Positions 17,141 to 24,509 of a DNA stretch of 35,793 nt are shown here, piece by piece. Numbering within the stretch: the stretch's first letter is position 1; each line of letters begins with the position of its first letter. The stretch covers positions 1 through 35,793 of the forward strand of contig NZ_JBLXIJ010000013.1 of assembly GCF_048269545.1 (NCBI RefSeq). The letters are read 5' to 3'. The notes beneath the pieces are model-generated. The model worked only from the letters and a program-made list of their open reading frames with translations. It did not search any database and was not told the origin of the DNA. This stretch comes from Halpernia sp048269545 (GTDB lineage Bacteria; Bacteroidota; Bacteroidia; Flavobacteriales; Weeksellaceae). The translations under genes and the position numbers were made by a program.

Positions 17141-17176
17141 AAAAAAAGTCTGTAATTTATTTGCAGACTTTTTTTT
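17141..17176 (+). terminator. Intrinsic terminator of the RlpA-like gene
   Basis: GTCTGTAA (17148-17155) pairs with TTGCAGAC (17161-17168) with one G-T pair, flanked by a run of A on the left and T on the right. Confidence 0.8.
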
Positions 17177-17226
17177 GTTCTTATTTTAAAACAAAAATAT
17201 GATATTTGTATGAAATAAAATGTTGA

Positions 17227-17811
17227 ATGAATAGTAATTATTTTGCTAAAATTAATTTTTTCGGAACTTTAATTTTGACAGTTCTAGCTTTAATAAATAA
17301 GGAAATTACCATTTTTTATATGCTTTATTTATTTTGGTGGCAAGCTTTTATAGAGATTTTGTCTGCGTTAATAAAGAAAATTGTTTTAAAAGAGAGTTTT
17401 GTAGAAATAAGTAAAGTTTTTTTTCCTACGTTTTTTGTTATGTTTGCTTATGTTCTATTTATTATTATTTTATTTGGTTTTGTTTTTAGCTTTTATGATA
17501 TAAAATTGTTTGCTTTAAATTCACAAATTCTTTACTTTAAAAATGACATATTCAATTTAAATTTGGGATTAACAACTATCTTAGCGATTTCACATTTTTT
17601 TTCAAATTCAAATAAAAATTTAGATTTTGGACCACTCTCTGCAAAAATGCTTATTCTGCATATTTCAATAATATTAGGATTTACCTTGAATTTTGGAATA
17701 AAGTTTTTTTTAAACGAGGTAGATTCTTCTTTACTTTATCTTTTATCTGCAGTTCCATTTATACTTCTTAAAACTTACTTTTTCTGGAAAAAAAATAGTA
17801 CATTATTTTAG
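17227..17811 (+). CDS. Uncharacterised membrane protein (possibly DUF6498-like)
   Basis: A 194-residue hydrophobic protein with about 5-6 predicted membrane helices and no soluble domain. The element YMLYLFWWQAFIEILSALIKK (about 31-51) recalls the aromatic YLFWWE-type segment of DUF6498 proteins, but this is from memory and needs a profile search. No catalytic motif is apparent. It starts at ATG 17227, about 50 nt after the terminator of the RlpA-like gene, so it should have its own weak promoter (GATATTTG, one mismatch, lies just upstream). It converges on the GH3 gene of the utilisation locus. Confidence 0.65.
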   Translation: MNSNYFAKINFFGTLILTVLALINKEITIFYMLYLFWWQAFIEILSALIKKIVLKESFVEISKVFFPTFFVMFAYVLFIIILFGFVFSFYDIKLFALNSQILYFKNDIFNLNLGLTTILAISHFFSNSNKNLDFGPLSAKMLILHISIILGFTLNFGIKFFLNEVDSSLLYLLSAVPFILLKTYFFWKKNSTLF

Positions 17812-17835
17812 ACTTCTTTAAAAAAATATATATAT

Positions 17836-17858
17836 AAAAACCTACTGAAATCAGTAGG
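17836..17858 (-). terminator. Terminator at the end of the polysaccharide utilisation operon
   Basis: CCTACTGA (17841-17848) pairs with TCAGTAGG (17851-17858); in practice the loop opens to 4-6 nt. On the minus strand the hairpin is followed by TTTTT. It lies about 125 nt past the GH3 stop codon. A shorter 7-nt A run on the other side gives no T tract for the plus strand. Confidence 0.6.
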
Positions 17859-17981
17859 TAAAAAAACTTGTAGGAAATCAATTTCTAATTCTATAATTTG
17901 AAAATTCTAAACTAGAAATATTCTTGAAGTTCCATTGTTCTTAATAGGTATTTTAAGTTTTTTCTATGATATAAAATTAAA

Positions 17982-20309
17982 TTATTCACTTACTGTAAAA
18001 GATTTTTTCAAAGTTGTTGTAGAATCACCACCAATCCAAACATCAAATTTGCCAGGTTCTACTTCCCATTTTTTGTTGGCGGTGTAAAACTCTAATGTTT
18101 TAGAATTGATGGTAAAAGAAACTATTTTTGTCTCTCCTGATTTTAAAGAAATTTTTTCAAAACCTTTCAATTCTTTTATAGGTCTTACCAAACTACCAAC
18201 TAAATCTCGAATATACAATTGAACTACTTCTTCACCATTTCTATCGCCCGTATTTGTGACTTCAACACTTACTTTTAATTTTCCATTTTTAGAAATCTCA
18301 GTTTTATCTAATTCTAAATTCTTATAAGAAAATGTGGTGTAACTTAAACCAAAACCGAAAGGATATAATGCCGTTTTTGGTGCATCTCTGTAGCCAGAAA
18401 AAGTAACATGTTTGTCGCTATATGGTCGACCAGTATTTTTTTGATTGTAATATAAAGGTTCCTGTCCTACGTTGTGAGGGAATGAAACAGGTAATTTTCC
18501 CGACGGATTATAATCACCAAAAACAACATCGGCAATTGCATTTCCTGATTCTGAACCCAAATGCCAACATTCTAAAATACTTGGAGCAAGTTCTGAAACT
18601 CGGCTCAACTCCAAGGGTCTTCCGTTCATTAAGACCAAGACAATGTTTTTATTTACTTTATAAACTTCATCAAATAATTCGTTTTGAAGTCCGGCAAAAC
18701 CAATATCTGTTTGGCTGCGTCCTTCTCCTGTTTGATATGCGTTTTCCCCAATGACCAAAATAACTACATCAGATTTTTTTGCTGCCTCTACTGCTTCGGC
18801 GATTTTGGATCTATCTGTTGTATTAAATTTAAGAGGGATTAAAAATTGATTTTCACCTTTTTCCACAGTTGGTATAATTAAATCAATACCTTTTGCATAA
18901 ATTATTTTTACATTTTTATCAACAGATTTTTTTATTCCTTCTAATAAAGAAACAGCCGAATTATAGGTCGCTCTTCCTCGCCAATTTCCAAGAGGAGTAT
19001 CTTTGTCGTCCGCTAAAGGTCCTATTACTGCAATGCTTTTTATATTTTTGGAAAGTGGTAGCAGTTTTTTTTCGTTTTTAAGTAATACGATTGATTTTTT
19101 TGCGACTTCACGTGCAAAAGCTAGGTTTTCTGTTGTATAAACATTATCAATTTCTCTTTTCTCATCGCAGTATTTATATGGATCATCAAATAATCCTAAT
19201 TGAAACTTAATTCTTAATACCCGTCTTACAGCATCGTTAATTTGCTCTATGCTTACTTTTTTTTCGTTGAGTAATTTTTCTAAATTAGCTTCGTAAGCAT
19301 AAGATTCCATATCCATATCACTTCCTGCATTCATTGCAATTTGAGCCGCTTGTTTCTTATCTTCTGCGTAACCATGTGCAATCATTTCACCTATTGATCC
19401 CCAATCTGAAACAACAAATCCCTTCCAATTCCATTCTCCCTTTAAAATATCCCGTTGTAAAAATTTATTTCCAGTTGAAGGAATTCCATCAATGTCATTA
19501 AATGAATTCATAAAAGTTGCAACTCCCGCATTTGCCGCCGCTTTAAATGGTGGCAGAATAGTATTGTGTAATTCATTTAATCCAATATTTACAGTATTAT
19601 AATCGCGTCCTGCTTCAGCAAATCCATAACCTGCAAAATGTTTTGCACATGCAGCGACGGTAAAAATGTTAGACAAATCTTCGCCTTGGAAGCCTTTGAT
19701 GCGAGCTACACCTACTACAGAATTCAGATATGGATCTTCTCCTGCGCCTTCCATAATTCTACCCCATCGCGCGTCTCTCGAAACATCAATCATAGGAGCA
19801 AAAGTCCAGTTTAAACCTGAAGACGCCGCTTCTTTTGCAGCAATAGCCGCAGATTTTTTCATAATTTCCAAATCCCAACTCGCCGTTTCTCCTAAAGGAA
19901 TAGGAAAAATAGTTTTATAACCGTGAATGACGTCATATCCAAAAATTAAAGGAATTTTCAAACGTGAATTTTCCATTACAATTTTCTGTGTTTCCTTTAT
20001 ACTATTTACTGAATAAATGTTTAGCATAGAGCCTACTTCTCCTTTCTTTAATTTCTTAAGAATTTGTTGATCCCCTTGCGAGGTAGATGGACCTGTTGCA
20101 TCCCATTGACCGCTATATTGAACTAATTGACCTATCTTTTCATTTAAATTCATCAATGTTAAAACAGAATCTATTTTCTTTTCTATTTTAGGATCTAAAT
20201 TTGGGTTTTGCTGTATTTGTTGACTTTTTATTTTTTGAAAACACAACACGAATAAAAGTAAAATAATAATCTTAATCGTTGGATAAAAAAAAGGGATTTG
20301 CTTCTTCAT
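17982..20309 (-). CDS. Glycoside hydrolase family 3 beta-glucosidase (BglX-like)
   Basis: A 775-residue secreted enzyme with a signal peptide ending near KSQQ (about 31). The order is the GH3 N-terminal TIM barrel, the GH3 C-terminal alpha/beta domain and a C-terminal fibronectin type III-like domain (about 670-770). The nucleophile is Asp302 in GFVVSDWGS, and KHFAGYG (223-229) and GRIMEGAGEDPYL (183-195) are the usual substrate-site motifs. The architecture and length match periplasmic BglX beta-glucosidases, which release glucose from beta-linked gluco-oligosaccharides. It is the last gene of the operon, 4 nt after the EEP gene, and would finish degradation of oligosaccharides released by the GH16 enzyme. 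Confidence 0.93.
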   Translation of the reverse strand: MKKQIPFFYPTIKIIILLLFVLCFQKIKSQQIQQNPNLDPKIEKKIDSVLTLMNLNEKIGQLVQYSGQWDATGPSTSQGDQQILKKLKKGEVGSMLNIYSVNSIKETQKIVMENSRLKIPLIFGYDVIHGYKTIFPIPLGETASWDLEIMKKSAAIAAKEAASSGLNWTFAPMIDVSRDARWGRIMEGAGEDPYLNSVVGVARIKGFQGEDLSNIFTVAACAKHFAGYGFAEAGRDYNTVNIGLNELHNTILPPFKAAANAGVATFMNSFNDIDGIPSTGNKFLQRDILKGEWNWKGFVVSDWGSIGEMIAHGYAEDKKQAAQIAMNAGSDMDMESYAYEANLEKLLNEKKVSIEQINDAVRRVLRIKFQLGLFDDPYKYCDEKREIDNVYTTENLAFAREVAKKSIVLLKNEKKLLPLSKNIKSIAVIGPLADDKDTPLGNWRGRATYNSAVSLLEGIKKSVDKNVKIIYAKGIDLIIPTVEKGENQFLIPLKFNTTDRSKIAEAVEAAKKSDVVILVIGENAYQTGEGRSQTDIGFAGLQNELFDEVYKVNKNIVLVLMNGRPLELSRVSELAPSILECWHLGSESGNAIADVVFGDYNPSGKLPVSFPHNVGQEPLYYNQKNTGRPYSDKHVTFSGYRDAPKTALYPFGFGLSYTTFSYKNLELDKTEISKNGKLKVSVEVTNTGDRNGEEVVQLYIRDLVGSLVRPIKELKGFEKISLKSGETKIVSFTINSKTLEFYTANKKWEVEPGKFDVWIGGDSTTTLKKSFTVSE

Positions 20310-20313
20310 AAGT

Positions 20314-21150
20314 TTATTTTAATTTTAATTCTACTAACACAGGGAAATGATCAGAAGGGTATTTAGAATCAATCGCACTCGTTAAAACACCATATTTTTC
20401 TACCTCAAATTTATTGGGTTTTGAAAGCATAATGTAATCTATTCGTCTGGTTGCAGGTTCATTATATTTAAAATCATTGAATGTTGCTTGTGGACCGAAT
20501 TTAATTTTTGCTATGTCTTTGGAATCTATCATTCTTTGTTTTAATTCCGCTAATAAAACATCATCTGGATCCACATTAAAATCTCCTGTAAGAATAACAG
20601 GAAAATTTTGTGTATTTACTTCGTTGATTTTTTTAAGAATTAATTGCATGCCTTGTGAGCGAGCTTTAGCTCCTATATTGTCTAAATGGGTATTGAATAT
20701 CCAAACTTTTTGTTTGGTTTTTAAGATTGTAAAAAGTCCGTAAGTACAAATTCTGGGATAAGCGGCGTCCCAACCTTTTGAAAATTTGGTAGGTGTTTCA
20801 GATAACCAAAAAGTATCCGTATTTTCAACCTTCAATTTTTTTGTATTATAAAAGATAGAAGAATGTTCTCCCTTATCTCCGCCATCTCTTCCTATTCCAA
20901 TTGCTTTGTAATCTGTAAGTGCATCTTTTAAATCCTGCATTTGATTGGTTCTTGCTTCTTGAACTCCCAAAATATCCGGGCTATAAAATTGCACTTGGGA
21001 ACTAAAAAAATCTTTTCTTTTAGCCCATGCATTTTCACCATCGGAGGCAATGTCTAAACGAATATTGTATGTCATTACACTTAGATTTTGGGCTTTACAA
21101 CTTGTAAAGCTCATCATACTCATTAAAAGTACTATTAAATATTGTTTCAT
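20314..21150 (-). CDS. Endonuclease/exonuclease/phosphatase (EEP) family lipoprotein
   Basis: A 278-residue hydrolase. The start is set at the ATG at 21150, because it begins a lipoprotein signal (lipobox FTSC, Cys18) and lies 10 nt after the stop of the upstream gene; the longer frame from 21189 would overlap that gene. Family motifs are MTYNIR (26-31), ILGVQEAR (60-67, Glu65 for metal), ILTGDFNVDPDD, and SDHFPVLVEL at the C-terminus. EEP enzymes are metal-dependent phosphodiesterases or phosphatases. Members like this are exported and common in Bacteroidota utilisation loci, where the substrate is mostly unknown. Coupling to a GDPD domain upstream suggests removal of phosphate groups from the glycan, which is inference. 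Confidence 0.88.
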   Translation of the reverse strand: MKQYLIVLLMSMMSFTSCKAQNLSVMTYNIRLDIASDGENAWAKRKDFFSSQVQFYSPDILGVQEARTNQMQDLKDALTDYKAIGIGRDGGDKGEHSSIFYNTKKLKVENTDTFWLSETPTKFSKGWDAAYPRICTYGLFTILKTKQKVWIFNTHLDNIGAKARSQGMQLILKKINEVNTQNFPVILTGDFNVDPDDVLLAELKQRMIDSKDIAKIKFGPQATFNDFKYNEPATRRIDYIMLSKPNKFEVEKYGVLTSAIDSKYPSDHFPVLVELKLK

Positions 21151-21160
21151 TTTTTTAATA

Positions 21161-22735
21161 TTAATTTGTTTTTTGAAAAACTCTAACATAATCTATTTCC
21201 ATTTTCTGGGGGAAAATTGTATCGTCAATTCCATTTTTACCACCCCACATACCACCAACGGCCACGTTTAAAATTATATGGAATCTTTTGTCAAAAGGCC
21301 ATTCGTCTGTTGTTTTGTGTTCATTTACAAAATGATTGTAAACAACACCATCTAAAATAAAATCAATTTTTTCTGGTGTCCATTCTATCGCGAAGACATG
21401 AAAAGTATCATTAGGTTTATCTATAAAAATTGTTTTTCCTTTTTGTGTTCCTTTCAAGTGGTTGTAAGCTTTGGTATGTATTGTTCCATGAATAGTGTCA
21501 TTATCATAACCCACATGCTCCATAATATCAATTTCACCACTTTCTGGCCATCCTTTTTCTTTTTTATTATCGGCAAGCATCCAGATTGCAGGCCACATTC
21601 CTCGTCCTTTTGGTAATTTGGCACTCACTTCTATATAACCATATTTCCAAGAAGCGAGACCATATGTATTAATTCTTGCTGAGCTGTATTGTGCGGTATC
21701 AATTTCTCTTTTATATTTTGTCCACTCTTTAATTTCAGGATTTTTAAAATCTTTATTGGCTATTTTTTCTTTAAATGCTTCAATAATTAAGTAACCATTT
21801 TCTACTCTTGCATTTTTAATATTATCTGTATAATATTGTTTTTCTTCGTTGGCAATAAAACCATAATCATATCCCCATTTGTTTGGATCTGGTTTTCCTC
21901 TATAATTAAATTCGTCACTCCAAACTAAATTATAGCCTTTGTTTGTAGGACTTTTTTTTAGTCTATCAAAGACCAATTCTGGTTCATTAGTGGAGATGTA
22001 ATTAAATTTATTTGCAATTAGCCAATCAATATCTTCAGTTTTATCAGCAGACCAAGCATTTAAAAGAATATTGTTTTCTTTTGCGCTTTCTATCCATTCG
22101 GGATTCATTTTTAATTTATAAATTAAGTAATCCAAACCCGATATGTTATCTTTTTTTAAAATTTCAGGAGATTTTGAGCCATCTAAATATTGTGTTTTAG
22201 CATTTGGATCCAATTCATAAATTTTTTTAAGAATAGCATAACTAAAACTGATATAAGAAAGTATATATGGTTGTGCTTTTTGTTGTTTTACCAATTTTAG
22301 GACTGCTTCGGTAATTAACATATTTCTCCCTATAATTTTTGAAGGTTTTATTTCACAAACCAAACCTGTAGTATTGTTGTTTTTCTTTACTGCCTTTAAA
22401 TAGTCTTTCAGAGTTGGTACATTTTCGCCGTTTGAAAGTTTAAATTTTGAAAGTTCGGCATAAGTTGATTTTTCAATATCCAATCCATTGTAATCAGGAT
22501 CGTGTAGTATGACGAGTACATTATCTTTTGTCATTCTAACATCAAACTCGGATCCAGCACATTTTAAGGCAATTGCTTGTTTTAATGATGCAATAGAATT
22601 TTGCGGAAGATTATTTGCTTTCCAAGCGCCACGATGTGCAATTACAGGATTATCTGCGAAAGAAATTTTGGTTTGGGCATTAGTTACGCCGTTAAATAAT
22701 CCTAATATTATAAAATATGCTAATAAACACCGCAT
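21161..22735 (-). CDS. Fusion of glycerophosphodiester phosphodiesterase (GDPD) and GH16 endo-beta-glucanase
   Basis: A 524-residue protein with a signal peptide (about 1-20) and two catalytic domains. The GDPD domain (about 28-262) keeps the family residues: HRG (34-36), Glu63 and Asp65 in SEFDV, His78-Asp79 in VILHD, the metal-ligand CEIKP (127-131) and ISTNEPE near its end. The GH16 domain (about 268-522) begins at NLVWSDEFN and has the catalytic motif EIDIME (401-406; nucleophile Glu401, acid/base Glu406), as in laminarinases. The linker is only about 6 residues. GDPD cleaves glycerophosphodiesters; GH16 of this type cuts beta-1,3 or mixed beta-glucans. Both domains look complete. Confidence 0.9.
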   Translation of the reverse strand: MRCLLAYFIILGLFNGVTNAQTKISFADNPVIAHRGAWKANNLPQNSIASLKQAIALKCAGSEFDVRMTKDNVLVILHDPDYNGLDIEKSTYAELSKFKLSNGENVPTLKDYLKAVKKNNNTTGLVCEIKPSKIIGRNMLITEAVLKLVKQQKAQPYILSYISFSYAILKKIYELDPNAKTQYLDGSKSPEILKKDNISGLDYLIYKLKMNPEWIESAKENNILLNAWSADKTEDIDWLIANKFNYISTNEPELVFDRLKKSPTNKGYNLVWSDEFNYRGKPDPNKWGYDYGFIANEEKQYYTDNIKNARVENGYLIIEAFKEKIANKDFKNPEIKEWTKYKREIDTAQYSSARINTYGLASWKYGYIEVSAKLPKGRGMWPAIWMLADNKKEKGWPESGEIDIMEHVGYDNDTIHGTIHTKAYNHLKGTQKGKTIFIDKPNDTFHVFAIEWTPEKIDFILDGVVYNHFVNEHKTTDEWPFDKRFHIILNVAVGGMWGGKNGIDDTIFPQKMEIDYVRVFQKTN

Positions 22736-22844
22736 TTTTTTGAATTTTTTGATGAGATAAATTTAAATTATAGTCATTCAATTTTAAAAATTAAGGGCAA
22801 ATATGCACTTGCCCTTAATTTATTAGAATCAAATTACCTACAAA
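22736..22844 (-). promoter_or_regulatory. Hairpin between susD and the enzyme genes
   Basis: The gap contains a perfect 12-bp inverted repeat, AATTAAGGGCAA (22789-22800) and TTGCCCTTAATT (22809-22820), with an 8-nt loop. On the minus strand TTT follows the hairpin. It could be a partial terminator, a processing site or a stability element that lowers the enzymes relative to susCD. Confidence 0.6.
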
Positions 22845-24491
22845 TCAATAACCTGTATTTTGAGGATAATCTGGTCCAAAAAGATTTATTATATTTTGTG
22901 GAATTACCCAATTCACCATCCAAGGTTGCATATTACGTCGCGCATCATTTGCGAAGGTGTAAGGATCTGCAGGTGTATTGGCGTGGGTTCCAGTATTTTG
23001 CAAACTTAAATCCCCTGCTTTACCATAACCGGCGTGGTCAACAATATAGTCATATAATTTCCCTGTTCTTTTAAGCATATACCAACGGCGACCTTCAAAA
23101 GCTAATTCTCGTGCTTCTTCATCTAGAATATCTTCTATAGTTACAACAGAGGTTAAAGCGGGTGTGTTTGCTCTTGTTCTTACTTTATTTAAGTAGAACA
23201 ATGCTAAAGTATTATTGCCTAATCGCATATTAGCTTCTGCTGCATAAAGATAAGTTTCTGCTAATCTAGCCATCATGATATTTTTAACTTGTTTATCTTC
23301 CGTTGGAATTCCATCATCTGGAAAATATTTTCTACATCCTGCATTTTGGCGAATAAAAAAGCCGTTTCTACTTGCTTGATCTCCAAATTCTTTCCACGGG
23401 GCAGAAGGATTATTTCTTATGATGGAGCCCAAAACTTGACCTGCAGGTAATGTTGCGGGATCATTATATACATAATCTTTGATATAATAAGTTCCTTTAA
23501 TTCTTGTGTCATTTGGACTTTGAGCTAATAAATCACGAATATAATTATTCATTGTCAACCATCCAAAACCACGACCCGCTTGTTCTATTGTATATTTAGA
23601 ACCAGGAGTTTGTTCGGCATAATTAGGCATTAGGTTAAAGTTGATTTTATTAGCTTCACCATTTATTGCTTTTTTGAATTGTAAAACCCATAATGATTCT
23701 TTGGTGTTCATCTCTCCTTTGAAAACTAAATCAGTGCTTGGTGCGAGACTATAAGTACCTTGAGCAATAACTGCTTCAGATTGTGTTTTTGCTTCTAACC
23801 AATCTTTTTGCCACAATGCAACCTCCGCTTTTAGATGTCTTGCTACACCTTGCCCAACTCTTCCTGCCACTACATTCCATTGAAGATTTTCAATAGAGAA
23901 AGTTAAATCTTCTTTCACTAATTTATAAATATCTGCTTCGGGAGTTTTAGCATTAATTATATTTAGTGCGTTTTCAGGTGTAGTTGGCTCGGTTGTTACG
24001 TAAATATTATTAAATAATTTGAATAATGTAAATACAGAATTTGCTCTAAAAAATTTAGCTTCAGCAATAATTTGATTTCTTCTTGATGCATCCATATTTA
24101 CATTTGGTGCCGCTTTTATAATCGCATTGGAGCGATCAATAATTCTGTAATATAAATTCCAATAAGTACCATGCACGCCACTATTTGTTGCAAACCTTCC
24201 GCTGTTTAATTTTCCGTAGTTTGATATTTCTCCGCCACGGGGAACAGTTAAATCATCTTTTGCATCAATTACAATAGGGTCTGATCCATTATTGGAACCA
24301 CTTTCCCAAAATGATCTTTGAATTGTATATAGACCGACCACTCCTGCCTCTAAACCTTCAGGAGTATTATATACAAAATCTGCCGTAAAGTTTGATGTGG
24401 GCATTTCTTCTAAATAATCGGTACAAGAGTTTAGTAAGAGCATTGAAATAAGTAAAAATCCCCATTTCATATAAAAATTGTTCTTTTTCAT
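22845..24491 (-). CDS. SusD/RagB-like outer-membrane glycan-binding lipoprotein
   Basis: A 548-residue SusD-family protein. The N-terminus has a lipoprotein signal with lipobox LLNSC (Cys23) followed by TDYLEEMPTS, the normal start of mature SusD proteins. The TPR-like helices and the C-terminal RagB/SusD region follow (ELAFEGRRWYMLKRTGKLYD near 463-482, typical EeR-EfagEg-RwyDLkR motif). The tail NIINLFGPDYPQNTGY is usual for the family. SusD forms a lid over the SusC barrel at the cell surface and captures the oligosaccharide. It lies 18 nt after susC on the same strand. Confidence 0.95.
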   Translation of the reverse strand: MKKNNFYMKWGFLLISMLLLNSCTDYLEEMPTSNFTADFVYNTPEGLEAGVVGLYTIQRSFWESGSNNGSDPIVIDAKDDLTVPRGGEISNYGKLNSGRFATNSGVHGTYWNLYYRIIDRSNAIIKAAPNVNMDASRRNQIIAEAKFFRANSVFTLFKLFNNIYVTTEPTTPENALNIINAKTPEADIYKLVKEDLTFSIENLQWNVVAGRVGQGVARHLKAEVALWQKDWLEAKTQSEAVIAQGTYSLAPSTDLVFKGEMNTKESLWVLQFKKAINGEANKINFNLMPNYAEQTPGSKYTIEQAGRGFGWLTMNNYIRDLLAQSPNDTRIKGTYYIKDYVYNDPATLPAGQVLGSIIRNNPSAPWKEFGDQASRNGFFIRQNAGCRKYFPDDGIPTEDKQVKNIMMARLAETYLYAAEANMRLGNNTLALFYLNKVRTRANTPALTSVVTIEDILDEEARELAFEGRRWYMLKRTGKLYDYIVDHAGYGKAGDLSLQNTGTHANTPADPYTFANDARRNMQPWMVNWVIPQNIINLFGPDYPQNTGY

Positions 24492-24509
24492 AATAATTTA
24501 TTTTAATAA

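Noticed and set aside
21151..21189. Longer start for the EEP-family gene (ATG 21189)
   Set aside because: It would overlap the end of the GDPD-GH16 gene and place 13 residues before a clear lipoprotein signal; ATG 21150 gives the proper signal and a 10-nt gap.
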